NCBI RefSeq assembly: GCF_030936135.1
Contig: NC_082594.1
Span: 17,757,553-17,821,552, forward strand
Direction of reading: 5' to 3'
DNA from: Gavia stellata
Lineage: Eukaryota > Chordata > Aves > Gaviiformes > Gaviidae
Length of the DNA stretch: 64,000 nt
In this document: positions 34,409 to 47,500 of the stretch, in pieces
Layout: each line of letters starts with the position of its first letter
Position numbering within the stretch: position 1 is the stretch's first letter
Translations under genes and position numbers: made by a program
Notes under the pieces: model-generated
The model's input: only the letters and a program-made list of their open reading frames with translations
Database searches by the model: none
What the model was told of the DNA's origin: nothing

Positions 34409-37400
34409 GTGTGATACACTTGCTATCTATTTCACATGCAACTTTTAATAATTATTGTAGCCACTGCCAACATTTCCCTGTTACAAATTCTCTCCAGAAA
34501 TCTGTCCTCATGAAGACTCTCCATAGAAATTGGATTCAGCTGAGACAAAAAGATCCATGAGAAATTATGATCATGAAATATGAAAGACATAACCATAGAA
34601 AAGAAAATGTAGAGGGAAACATAAGGTAGACCCGAGTTTCTTGTTACCAGGCCTAAAAAAAACCCTGTGCACTTTCTGGGTTGGTAAGCAGAAGCAAGAT
34701 GGGACACCCTATGGAGTCCTCAGTGGCACTGGACACCTACCCTTGGGCAGTTAATCAGCTGCATAAAGGCTCTTCAGTAGATTCAATTTCTAGACTTCAC
34801 CGAGCATGTGCATCCCCATTGACTGCAGCAGCCGCTCAGACACAAAGGTCACAGGTGGACTTCTGTATACACAAAGAAATGGGGGTGTCATAACCTAGAT
34901 GAACCTGAACCACAGCTCTGGTGGTCTCACCAGTCGGTAGAACAGAGCAAGAAGCAGCAGAAATAAGAAAGAAGGAAACTGTGAAGGGGAAAGATGTCTT
35001 TGCCTCTACCTTTACCTCAGAGAGCCAATTCTCAGTACTAGCTGCTCTGCACTAAGAGTGGTGAGAAGTCACGGACTCTGCCCCAGTCTAATGACTTTGT
35101 GTTATTAGGGATGTTTCTGAGAGAGGGAAACACCACTTTTCTCATGCAGGGAGCCACAGGAATCACACCTCACCACTGTTATGTTGTAGGCAGGTAGTGC
35201 TGTCCCTCAGCCAGCTGGCAATGTGCCTGTGTATCATCAGGTCTACGTGCACCAACAGAGTCAGTAGTGCCTGTACCCTAGCCCTCAAAGAACACCATTA
35301 GTAGCATAGAAAGTTTTGAGCCCCTGCATCTGTTTTTAAACTGACATGACAGTGACTGGAGTGCTACATGCTTCATAGGCTGACTGACCCCTTGGCAGCA
35401 CCAAAGAATGCTTGAAACTGGGTCTTTTATCCAAAAACTGTCTTTAGTTTCCAGATGTTGGAACAATTTAGCTGGCTTTATCTCCAATGACATTACGAAG
35501 GCCATTGCAAGAATGTTTTCAGTCCACATACAACTTAAAGTAACTTTTTCTCACCGTCATGTAAGAAGGTTTATGTTGCTAGAGAAGAAGGCCAACTGAG
35601 AACACAGCTCCTGTGCCTGCCCTGGAGAGCCCCACCATCTTGTAAACGGGCAGTAAATAACAAAATAGATTCTGGCCCACAGAAAGTGGGATTCACCTAA
35701 CCTACACTTAGGTATCTACAATGTAAATGTATGTATGTGCAATGTCAACAAGGCTACGGCAAGCACTTCACTCTTTTATCTTGATATTTTGGCTCTGTGA
35801 GTACCTTTGTGTTCAGTTGATTTCTGGTTGTTTTGAGCACCTGCACTGTTTTCAAAGATTTTGATTTCATTGTAACTCTTGGTTCTTTTTTATCATAGGG
35901 AGGAGGATTTCAGTTGTCCAAAAAATAAGAGATATTTCTTTTTGGTTTATATGTTTGCAAAAATACAGAACTGATCTTTGTTCTACACTGACCATCATGT
36001 CTTCACTTCTATTGCTGAATCTAATGCTATCCTGCCTTCCAATGGTTCGATTAAAAGAAAAAAAGATATGTCACATAACATAACCCTACAACTAGCTGCC
36101 AAAGCTAACCACCAAAGAAGTTTCCAGACTCACTGAGAAGTTCAAACTCACACTTTCCAATCTAACATCATGAAAAATCCACCCATCCTGGGCTTGCAAG
36201 CTGGTACTTTCTCTGCCTGACTGGAGGACTGCAGGTTAACAGAAGAGAAAAAGAAGCAGGGGGTGAAGAGAAAGACCGTCCCCAGATGAGAAAACGTTCA
36301 TTAGCAGGGATGTTGGAGACATCACTGGGTACTCAGGGAAGTTCAGTGTATGAGCAGATTTATCCAAAAGTACTCATTGGCCCTGCACCCCAGCAGCTCA
36401 AATTCAACTGCTAATACCAATCCTAGCATTTTCATTCCAGCCCATGCCTTACTCCTAGAGCTGGGAAGGTTTCCTGTAGGAAAAAAAAAGAAATTAAAAT
36501 AAAGTGTCTTTGACTCAAGAAGGAGGTTCATCGCTCTGGAAGGGTTAAAAATTAATGAGAGACAAGAGAGGGGAAAAATAAAGCTGAGATTAGTTCTTTG
36601 TTTGTTTTCTAGCTCTCCACTCTGAAGTTATAGAAACGCATACGGTGTCCGCTTTCTCCCACAGGCAGAGTTAATTACTCGTGTGAATTGTTTTCACTGC
36701 TTCCTGCTGGAATATCACAGAACCACTGACCCGGTGCCACTGCCTCTGGCCGCCTCGTCCCCAGGCAGCCAAAAGGGAGCAACAAAAAAATCAGCAAAAA
36801 TGCTGAGCAGGGTCTTTTCCCAGCCAGGATCTCCCTTCTCCTACCTGCTGTGGCAGGTCCGTTGAGGCTGGAGGTCAGACTGATTGACAGAGAGGAAACA
36901 GCAAAAGTTGTGTGAAAGTGGAAGACAAAGAAAACAGACCCTCTCAATAAGAGGAACTCAAACACAGCAAGATTCAGTTCTGTGGATATGACTGCAAACT
37001 GTAAAACATCTCTGCCTTTTTGGCATCAGGCAGTTCAGGGCCTCCTCCCCCACCTAGCTCCTCTTCACTGCTTTGCCTTAAGATCCATTTTTGGTTCTAG
37101 GTGTCTCTGCCACTGCTCCACCCTAAAGCCATAACTTTCCACATGTATCCTGAAAGCCTCACCATGCAGCCAGCATGGTTAATGAAGATGGTTGATCATG
37201 TTGTTTATTCACAGCTCTTTACTGAGCATGGTAGCTGGCAATGGCCCATTGCTCTTGCTATGGTTGCTGCCACTCTTATGAGGAAATCCAGTTGACAACT
37301 CAAGCTTAGAAAGTCCTATCTCTCCAGGAGTGGCAAAGTATCCATCAGCTATCAACTCCGAGACCAGGACCCTGACCACACAGCCCTTCATCCCTGTTCA

Positions 37401-38670
37401 CACAGAATCATTAAGGTTGGAAAAGTCCTTAATGATGTTGTTTTAATGTTGTCTTCTTTCTGCTGGGTTCCTGCTGCCTGTGAGATATAAAGACACAAAA
37501 AGACATCTTCGTCCTCATTGTCTCCTGTGGGGTGCCATAACTGAGGATCTTTACAATTTTACCCATCAGAGGATTTCTGCTGAAAGCAGCGCTTCCTCCT
37601 TCACCTGCACAAGGTGGCTATTATAAAACCGGTGTATTCCATTCTTCAGTAATCGAAGCCTGGAATTTACCATGTTTATAGTGTAGGATATACTACTAGT
37701 ATAGACCTCACAGGACAACTCTGCCAGGTGGCATCATCACTGACTCTTCAATGAGACTGTGAGCAGTTTATCCTCCTACTCTGCAGCTACTCACAGGATA
37801 CCCATGAATATGGCTATCTATCTGCAGAGGTAAGACACCTCTGGGTAGTCCCTCTGGAGGAACAAGGCATGCAACAGAAACTCACGTCTGAGAGAGGAAC
37901 AGCAGCAGAACTAGAGGTCTGCTTCCCCTGGAAACTCTCACCCTCTCTGTATGCTGACGCCTCCTAAAGATACACCTGAGCAGCTGGAGCCGTGTCTGCA
38001 CAAGGAGCATGGAGTCCGTGGGATGATGGGACTGCGTACAGTTTTGCTCCTGTTCTCCTGTCCCCAGTACAAGAAAGACATGAAAAAAACGGAGTGAGTT
38101 CAGCCAAAGGCTGCATGAGATGGTTGGCAGCTGGAGCACTTGCCCCGTGAGGAGGGTTTCCACCCTTTACATAGTCACCTACTTTAAATGCATGTTCCAG
38201 AGCAAAATGCAATGGCTTCCAGAGCAGGTACTTTTCTCAACCTCAGTGAGACAGTGAGGGGAGAAGGAAAGCAAGGGAGAGGAAGCAAGCGAGGACGTTC
38301 ACAGGGCAAAGGACCCTGAGATGCCTCCACCTTCATTTTGCCCCAGCCCCTTCAGAGGTTTCTTCCCCTCCCAGTCCACCACTCCTCCTCCCACCTCGCT
38401 CTCTCCAACACACTCCTGACAGCATTGCCAGGACCCTCCTCAAATCACAGCACCCCCTCAGGGAGTGGTCCCAGCTCTGCCCGCTTCCCTCACACCCACA
38501 GGTTTTCACAGCCCTGCAAGCCGCCAGGCAAGCGTGCAATGGTGGCACCCCTTCCGCCTGCCAAGGGTGGCCCCACCACCGAGGGACGGGCCCTCAGGAG
38601 GAGCAGTACATAGCAACAACCAGCGGGGTTTGTTGACACTCTTCAAGGACTCCCACCCACTCTCCTGGCT
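34409..38670. other. Intergenic, upstream of VMO1-B
   Basis: Apart from the 35-bp CR1 stub at 37402, no repeat or gene is recognised. 38330-38660 is C-rich (polypyrimidine) just before the promoter. Confidence 0.55.
37402..37436 (-). mobile_element. CR1 LINE 3'-terminal stub
   Basis: 35 bp of reverse-complemented CR1 end (cagaatcattaaggttgga...), matching the start of the 57.6-kb copy. The rest of the element is gone. Confidence 0.7.
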
Positions 38671-38682
38671 CATAAATTCCCC
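38671..38682 (+). promoter_or_regulatory. TATA-like box of VMO1 copy B
   Basis: CATAAATTCCCC, 58 bp before the ATG at 38729. It shares eleven of twelve bases with the boxes of VMO1-A and pseudogene D. A TTTGTTGA motif 50 bp upstream has a counterpart TTTGTTAA upstream of the A box. Confidence 0.7.
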
Positions 38683-38728
38683 TGTGCCATCACCTCCAGG
38701 CAGCGAGGCACCAAGGAGGTCCCCTGCC

Positions 38729-40438
38729 ATGCAGCTGCTGATCCCCGCTGTCCTCTGCCTGCTGGGCTCCTGCTGCCTCCGGGGCACGGAGGCACGGGAA
38801 TATGAGTCCATCCTTACAGTGCCCAACGGAGGCCCCTGGGGCTCCTGGGGGCACCAACACTTTTGCCCCAGTGGCTACGCTAAGGGATTTGAAGTGAAGG
38901 TAAGATTTCACTCCTTCTTTGGGGTGGGAAAAAACCCTGCTGTGAAATGATGTTATTTTGTTCTGGTCTTAGCAGGGCTGGCCACAACACTTTGTCCCAT
39001 TGCAGCAGCTCGCATTGTATCTATCTGCATCGCTCATGCAGGCTTATCAGCAAGACATCTCTAGCATAAGACAGCTCTCCAGGCTCTCTGCCAGTGAGCG
39101 ATTTCTTAGCAGAGGAGTCCATGGGGTAAGAAAAGACCTGGGGTTGGTACTGTTCCCAAGGGGCTGGGACAACTCCCACCTGCCAGCACTCCAGCTCTGG
39201 GTGTCACAGTACATGGCGAGACGGTGGGCATGATGCAGGACAGCAGCTACCAAGTGTTCCTGTGTCCAGAGCCTCTGCTCCGCATTTTGGAGAAAAAGCA
39301 GAAGTGGACAGCAGCGAAAAGGGTTCCCTGAGAAATGCCATGGAGCTGCCCAAAAGCCCTGCTCAGCAGCACTGCCTGTGTCTGGCTCTGTCCCCGGAGG
39401 CTCCTACCACCCCTCATCACAAGGGCTCACCTCATCTCTTCTTTTAAATGGGGGAGGGTGCTGACCTCTCCCATTTTCTTCCCCTCTTCTAAGGTGGAGC
39501 CCTACCAGGGATTTTGGCTGTTCGGTGACGACACGGCTCTGAATGGCATCCGCCTGCTCTGCACAGACGGCACAGTCATCGAGTCCTCTGTGGGGTGGTG
39601 AGTGGTCTTCCCTTTCTCGTCCTCCGTCAGGGCAGCAGCTTCTAGGGAGCATGTGGGAAAGACAGCACGATGGTTTCTCTACAGGCACCCACACCCCCTG
39701 TGAAGGTGGCTCCCCACCCTGTTTGAGGAGGTGGGTGAGGTCCCCCTGCCCACGGTGTGACGGTCTTAGGGTAGGGATCTGGTCCCAGGGAAGGGAACAG
39801 TACTTTGAAAGATGAAGGAAAGTTCAAAAAATGAAGATCTTAAACCTGTACTCTCTCCTTTTCCTCAAATGCTTACTTTGAATAGGGTATTGATATTAAG
39901 TAACAGTGACAACGCAAGCAGCTGAAATTCCCAAAGGGTCCTGCACAACAGGGCAGCCCGGGGTTGATGGTGGCCACGCATCTGGGGGGTGGGGGGCAGA
40001 GTGAAACACGTGCTTGTAGAAACCCACCACCCCTGTGTAGGTCGCCTGCCCCAGGACTACCAGCATCCCGGGTGAGTCGCGGTGTTTATTGCAGCACAGC
40101 AGAGGCTAAACGCATCTTGGCAAGTTCTTTTATTCTCTGGCAGGTGGGGAAACTGGACTGAGGCCCAGCTCTGCCCCAGCAACAAGCTGGTTTCCTTCTC
40201 GCTGCGTGTGGAAGAGAGGCGGCACCTGCGTGACGACACAGCGGCCAACAATGTGAGGTTCGCCTGTTCAGATGGGACAAAGCTGGAGGGCTGGGGACTT
40301 TCGGGGGGTCACTTCGGCCCATGGAGCCACAGCTGCACCTCCGGAGCCATCTGTGGGCTCCAGACAAAGGTGGAGGAACCCCAGGGAAAGGGGGATGACA
40401 CAGCTCTCAACGACTTGAGAGTCTTCTGCTGTGAATGA
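38729..40438 (+). CDS. VMO1-like protein (copy B), 3 exons, intact
   Basis: Paralogue of VMO1, predicted to be a secreted beta-prism protein of the egg vitelline membrane or another secretory surface. Exons are 38729-38899, 39494-39597 and 40144-40438, joining to 570 nt (189 aa plus TGA); introns are GT-AG with phases 0 and 2, identical to copy A. Residues 1-22 are a signal peptide (M-Q-L-L-I-P-A... ending T-E-A). DDTA motifs start at residues 69, 122 and 176, and all eight family cysteines are kept, ending C-C-E. Compared with A it has three extra residues in exon 2 (before G-D-D-T) and three in the loop holding the paired cysteines (C-T-S-G-A-I-C). The third strand set is more basic (E-E-R-R-H-L-R). 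It has its own TATA-like box and poly(A) signal, so it is probably expressed. Which mammalian or chicken copy is its orthologue cannot be told from here. Confidence 0.93.
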
Positions 40439-40483
40439 GCCCGACCCCCCCACCCCATGCCAGCATCTACAAAGTGATCCACC

Positions 40484-40489
40484 ATTAAA
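40484..40489 (+). other. Poly(A) signal of VMO1 copy B
   Basis: ATTAAA, 46 bp after the stop codon, the commonest variant of the AATAAA signal. It gives a very short 3' UTR of about 65-70 nt. Confidence 0.7.
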
Positions 40490-40679
40490 CCTTGAATCTG
40501 TCCTCGCACAAGGAGCAGTGGGCATTTTTCTCTATCACATTTTGTAAAGAGTAGCCAGATCCTGTGGCTACAGCACCCGGGGGGCTTCCTCCTGCCCCCG
40601 TCCAGTAGATGTGAGGTTGCTGCAGCCCCTTGCTCCCAGGTCCAGCCTGCAGCGAGGCTGAGGACGGGTTCCTAGGAGG

Positions 40680-40795
40680 TGCACATGCACGTGCACACAC
40701 ATGCACGGCCAGCCACTAACGAACACAGAGAGCACTGCCTTTACACTGTGCCTACACCCGCATAGACTCACACACACAGAGCACTCACACACACG
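40680..40795. repeat. CA-rich low-complexity tract
   Basis: Scattered short (CA)n runs (acacacatgcac, cacacacacagagc, cacacacacgtg) over about 115 bp downstream of VMO1-B. Confidence 0.7.
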
Positions 40796-40917
40796 TGAAC
40801 AGCACGGGCGGCAGATACTGTTCCTCTCTGTCTGAGCAGGATTAACGTCTGCTTGTGAAATATGTACTCACACATGGAAAATGGGTCTCTCCCATAGCTG
40901 GCATTAGCTACTCAGTC

Positions 40918-41562
40918 TGTCCCAGAGCTGGCCTCAGGCCCCGGTTTCCCCGGGTGCCGGCACCGGCACCCTCCAGCCGCTGAGGTTCGTGGTCCCGCTC
41001 CATTGCTCCATTCGCCGGCACTTGGCTCTCGTGCTGCTGCCCACTAGTCTGGCTTGAACATCGCTGGTGGTCTCTTATGCTGGTGGTCTCATATGCAGAG
41101 TATGCCCACACAGAAGGTGGATAGAAAGAGTGTAAGAATAATTATTAGCAGTAGTAAATAATTATTTACATCATTACATAAGAATATTTAGTAAAATTCA
41201 GGATAGGCTGTGAACATCAGGTGCAGGGCTCAGTCAGATGAGCATACTGACCAGGCAGCTGTTACCCAGGGCCAGCCCCTTTTATCCCCTTTTCCCTCAC
41301 GTTGGTTCCCTCCACAGAACCACCTTTGATCCTTTCCCTAAATATCCCATAAGTCTTGCACATTCCCACAAGCCCCTTAAAACACCTCATAAGAAGTCAT
41401 ACGACATCCCCAAATGCTTTTCCCCTGCAACCCCCCATGAGTCCGACGCCCCTGGAGGTGCTCACCCCCACTAGTCTGCAGGGCCTTCTGGGGAGGGGGT
41501 GGCCCCACTGACTCCTCAGTGGGGTTCACCAGGGGTCTGGGGCTGATCACTCTCCTCCAACA
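40918..41562 (-). mobile_element. Solitary avian ERV LTR (copy 1)
   Basis: On the minus strand it starts TGTTGGAGGAGAG at 41562. It has a TATA-like GGGATAAAAGGGG near 41285 and runs to about 40918 (ends CA). It is related to the LTR at 51.1-52.0 kb over the stretches gggctcagtcagatgagcat, actgacca, ccttttatcccc and cccacaagccc. No viral coding frame lies beside it. It sits only 430 bp past the end of VMO1-B. The inner boundary is uncertain. Confidence 0.6.
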
Positions 41563-44500
41563 ATCACAGGGAGCAGGTCTGGGGCTCTGTTGGCACTGCT
41601 GAGGTTACTGCTTGCTCCACCTGCTATTGCCACTCTGATTCTCACTGGGTCTTTGTGTTCATTGTGGTTAGGCTTTATAACAAATTTATAACCTAACAAG
41701 TTCCTGGGAGTGAGCACAGAGGATCCCCACACCTGTAGGTAAGTCAGGACTGTAAGGGCTGGACAGTGAAGGAGGAGAAGAGGGATCATCTGCTGGGGCA
41801 GAAACCATGGTTTCAAAGGAGAGGAAGGGGAACTCTTCACCCTCTCTCCATTCTAATGCTTAGGATGTGGAGAGATGATTATCATACATTCATTCATCCA
41901 TGAATAGGTTCAAATACACCATGCAGCTCCTGGCCCCAGTTTCCATGCCTCTCCTTCCAGCCTGCTCAGCACAGCATCTCAACATCTCCAGGTGCCTGGT
42001 GCAAATGAGGCACCTTCAGGATTTTTGTTTCCCAGACTGCAGTAATTCACATGCAGTGAAGTCAGAAATGTACCATCATATAAGTAGTTTTCCTGAACCC
42101 ACCACGATCTCTTTCAGCATCAAGACGTCCTGCTCAGCTCTTCCCCGGTGTTCGTATTTTGTCCTGCTTTCTGGGGCTGTAGGCAATACCTCACACGTGA
42201 GGACTCTGACCACAATAACAAGTCTGGGACTGGGAGTAGCCACAAACCCACATCTCACAGGGTATTATGCAGGAACAAGTTCTTTGGAGAGCCATATGGT
42301 CCACATGTGCAGAGAAGACTTGGGGAGGAAAAGAACAGACAGCAAGGATGAGTGAATTGCAAAGATTTCAATGACAAACCCTTTCCTCAGTACCAAGAGT
42401 ACAAAGAGGAGGCAGAAATCTGAGAAAGACATAGGAGGCAGGGAGAACATCCTTACCTCTGGGAAGTTCATGGCCATTTCCTACACTCACATATTTGAAA
42501 TTTGCTCACTTTGGTATGCTCTCTGATAAGTATTTCTTGCTTAAGAAGATTGTGAATGGCCCTCAGCACCTGCGAGCCCATAGTTTCTGTGCACACACCA
42601 AATGTCTGAACACACAGACACAGCTAATTCAGTGTTACCTTTGTTTAATCCCTGCTGAGAGTCCAGATGTTCCAGTGGTTTCCAAAGCATTAACAGTGAC
42701 ATCATTTGCCCTTATGCATCCATATGGACTGCCTGCCACTTGGCATGCAGCCAGGAGAAGTATATTAGGTATATTTACCTAATACAGGTATATTTACAAG
42801 TTTATTTAACCCTTTCCACCCAGTCATTGAAAACAGTGTTTTGAAAGTCCAAGAGGTGGTATTTTTACTGCCCATTTGGTTGGTTACCAAATACTTATCT
42901 TATTCCATACCTATACCAGTAAGTCTCGCAGGTCTATCTATTATCTCAGGAAAGCACCAGATCTAAAATCAAAAGGGAACCACTGAGTACATGGGCTGGC
43001 AGCAAGGTTACATATCCTGATGAGTGGGTATCCAATTTTAAGAGCTAAAGCCAGTCTTGAGGTAGCTCAGTTTTCTATTATGGAAATCTCTGTTTACAGT
43101 TAGATGTAGTAGGAAAATTCATAACTCAGCTTTTCTCCTGGAAAAAAAGTTCCCCTAGGGCACTCTGAAATACACTGAGACAAAAAAGATGGGATTCTTG
43201 TCATGAATGTCTCAAGAGGTTTTTATATTACCTTTGTATTATTATATCACTTTCATATTACTCACTCAGTTAAGTGAGTTGCTGTACACAGCACTTTACA
43301 TGGCATTAAACATAAAAGAGATGTTCTGTCTACACAGGCAGTTCCTGCAAAATAACTAGTCTTAGAAGTCATTTTGTGGTCTTCCAGCTCAGCTCTTAGC
43401 CCTCCCCGTTGTAACAAAAGCACTTGATTGGGCTGAATCCAAATGCAATGGCAGGTCCTCTTGAGTAATAAATATCCCAGTTTCTGGGCTGAGAAGATCT
43501 AACAGTGAAAAGCTGGAAGAGAAATCCATGTCCATTACTCCTTCAAATTAATTATTTGATTAAAGTCATATTTTGTACTGTGTATGTCACTACTCTGCAA
43601 CAGGGAACGCCAGGGCTTGCTGCAGTCCACCACAAAGTGACAAGGCTCATGTCAAGTGCTCACTTTCTGTCTGTTTGCAGCAGCATGTGGACCCCCTCAT
43701 CTAAGGAAAACCTGAGTAAAATACCAGGTGGAAACCCAAGGTTTTCAATAACGGTCCTTCTTCTTGTGCAGTTATTTACCTTGATGCACAGCAAGGGCTG
43801 GCTGAGATGTTTAATCTTACACCCCTCACTTCATGCCTATTTGGCCTTTAGGCACCTTTGATGTAAAGCAGCATCTACTCTTCCCCCATTTACTGGCCAG
43901 AGCACACACAGTGCTCAGAGTTTTATGTGAATACATTCACAGCAACACTTCCTCAAAATATGTAGGTTATGTGCAACAACCACCGTTAATGCAGTAATGT
44001 CAGGTATTCACATACATATGGGTTTGAGCATCTGGAGGATGGGGGCTGGGTCTAAAATATAACTCCTAGGGTTCACCTCTGTAAACAGTGTGTTGTAGCT
44101 CTGGAGGGATGGTGGCCTCGTTCTACCCAAGCAAGCAACCAGCTTTCCTCCTCAGAAAGTCCTAGTTACTTGCCCAATATGGACTGATTCTGTCAGAGAA
44201 GAGCCAATGGAGTTAAATTACACTAAAGAAGTGCAAAGCTAAAATCTTTGTTAAGGGAACAGGTAGTAAAGGCAATGCAATGTCATTTACACTCCAGCAA
44301 GCAAAGTACAAACCACAAATGTCTCTGCGCAGCTTAGACATGCACCCAACAGGAACGTTTCCTTGGGTGTACTGCCATGTTGTCCACAGACAGCTGTGAG
44401 CTAGCTCTGCCGCATTGAGCCTGCAGCCATAGCCATCACCTCCCAGCAGTGTTACCAGTCCAGCACCACGCTCATCACACCTATCCAGTACCCAGTCCAG

Positions 44501-47500
44501 AGCAGAGGCAGCACCATGTTCATATCGGTTCAGAGCAAGTCTGTAAAGATAGACCTACTTTTGCCTTCAGCCCTCTCTCGCCAGGGCTCAGGACTGCTTT
44601 CCCATTGCTCCCACGCTTCCTTCTATGCCAGATTTTTGTGCAGAACTTTCCACTCGATCCACTTTCTGTGCTAGACACAGGAGAATGCCTTCTTTCTCTC
44701 AAACCTCTCTCCTCGTTCACAAAATGCAGGGCCATGTGGAGAACAGGAGCATTGTTGTGACAGCTGATTAGAACAGTGTTCATGTTTTATTATTTACATC
44801 TCATAGCCCACATACTATCAGAGGAGCTCTGTCTGTCTCATTCTTGTGACAGACCTAACATATAAAAACCCCAGTAATGGACCAGGACCTCTGTGGCACT
44901 AGATACTGTGCAACCAAGGAGCAGAAGGATGGTCCACGCTCTAATCTTTGTTGCAATTTGAGCACACACATTTGCATGCATCCTCTTCATGTGCTAGTGA
45001 GGTGACAGTGCACTTCTGAGAAGTCACAGGCCTGTCCCCCAGCTGTCACAACACCTGGGACACCCTTCCTAGAGTGAGAGAATAAATATGAGTAATAAAA
45101 TAGAGCAGGATGGAAAACGCCTTGGAAATTTTCCTAGTGTTTCTCCCAGGAGTGCTGAAGGAAGACACACAACTTTTTGATCTTCCCCATTTTCATTCCA
45201 AGGTTTGGTTCCCCCGTTTGGTTTGGTTCCCCCCATTAGCAGCCTGTGGACATCACTGACACGTGATACAAACAGTACGAGCCACTTTGCAGACTCTGAA
45301 ATGAGTGGATTTAAATTTGCCTATAGATCATATAAGCTGAAATAATTAATACTAAAGCTGGAAAATAGCTGTCTTCAAAGTCCTGCAAAATGCTCATGTC
45401 GGATAGCATGGGCTCACCTCAAACAACCTACCTTCGTGACAGCAGTTAGCCTCAAATCTGCCCCGGAAAGTTTCTTGTTTCCTCCCCAAAAGCAGCAAGT
45501 GTTGGGTTCCAGTCTAAACTGAAAATAAACTGCACTGGGAGACATTGCAGCCTAGAAACTGTCTTATGCTTATCAGCATTCTCATCCTCTGAGCCCATCA
45601 CATTCCCTTCAGAGAAAATATTATATCTCCAGCGCGGCAAAGTTAGAACTCGGCTCCACATTGAGCAGATGTCCCCGAAGTTCAGAGCTCTTCCAACTTA
45701 TTGGAAGTACTTCAGCTTGTTTCCTCTGAGAACATCTTTAATGAAGTATTTATTTATATTTTCCTTGAAGTAGAAATACTGTATATGATGTTATCTGTTA
45801 TTTTTTATTTTAGTAGGAGATTTGGTTTTGCTTCCACCAGTCTGTCTTTGACCTGTAATAAAATCCTTACTGAAGTAATGGCTAATTCTGAACAAGCAAG
45901 TAATTACTCCAGTAAATCCAAGGGAGGGTACAAACAGCTACATCCCTCTGACCTTTCCGTGCCTTTCTTCAGAAACGAACATGTACTTTGAGCAATAGAA
46001 CAAGATTTCTTGTGTTGTGGTTCTGCAGGGTCATATCAGAGTGCTGCCTATATCCATGTAATTAGAAGGGAGGTTAATGAATTGCTAAAGCGTGTGTTTC
46101 CAGTGGATAAAGCAGAGAGAAAGCATATTTAGGGGGGCTGAACAGTTCATTAAGTGAGATTATAATAGACACTTTGCCCCTTGTCAAGTGTCATTTCAAG
46201 ACAAATTGATGTAACTCCTTACCTCAGGAAAGTCCATTAGTTAAAAAAGTACTCTCTACTGATGCAAACCAGCATCATCCCTCATTTCTTTTGGCCTGAA
46301 TATTTTCTCTTTTTTTCATTTCTATCCCTTAACCTTTCACGTCTTCCCTTTGATTTTCTACCAAAAACAGAGATCAGACTCAGCCACGACTTCAGAAAGT
46401 GTTTTCTAGGGCTCATTGCTGTGTTTGAGATTTCCTCGCCTTGCCCAGCTTCACCACCTGTTTGCAGGGACATTTCTGCGGAGCGCAGAAGCTGATTTAG
46501 GAATAATCAGTCTCTTGCATAGCTTTCAAATGCTGCTGTCCCTAGGAAAGAAGAGTGGAGGGACATCACAACATCCCTGCCAGTTTGCCAATACCTGGAG
46601 CAGGTTCCTTTGTACATCTATGAAGGAGCTGATCCCTTGCCAAGGTGGTGGCCTTGCTGAAGAGGAGGAAAGGACACATTTCTAGGGAGGCTACCTGCTC
46701 CCTGGCCTGCAGAGGGACCAGCTCCAGCACTGCTGCTCTTTACAGCCACCTGGAGCTTTCACAACCATTTCAGTAACACACTTTAACCAGAATATTTTAG
46801 CAAAGGTGGTTAGAGTTGTTCTGTCTAAGCTATGATGTCTATGCACCTGGTTTTGCGGGGGAAGGATGGCATTTCCTCATCCTGTTTCAGGGGATAAAGA
46901 TATCTTTTGACAGCTTCCTAGTACCAAGCTGCAATGATGGTACTGTTGGGGGAGAGTCTTAATAGAAGGAAAAAAAATCACCTCTCATTTTTCTTCTCTC
47001 TGGCATGATTTTGAAGAATATTTTTAAAAAAAAAAAAAAAATTGATTGTATCAAGAAAGCAGCCAGCACCATTTGCTGTTTTTGCAGTGCTTCCAAGCCT
47101 CAAATTTGTGCAAGTAACATCTGGTTTTACAAGGACACCAAGGAAGTGCTACTATTTCAACATCTTGCTAAAATCTGTGTCTTGATTACAGTTGTAGTAC
47201 ATATTCCAAAGTCTCATTATGCAGCTGGTTTTTTTTTCCCAATTCATCACAAAGCTTGTCAAAAAACAGCTACTGTCTAAGCACCTGATTCCCCTTGTTC
47301 TCTAAATATTGCTTGTTTGCTCATACAGATTTGTCTAAATGCACCTTTATCATCTGTAATAAGGTAATAGGCCTAAAAATTACTTAGTGTCATCTTGCAT
47401 ATTCCACTTAGGTACAGAAGAGGTTTTAAACCTAAATTGATGCCTTTACTACACCTCTTTCTTTCTGCTCCTTGTAGCACTTCCAGATATCACCTCCCAA

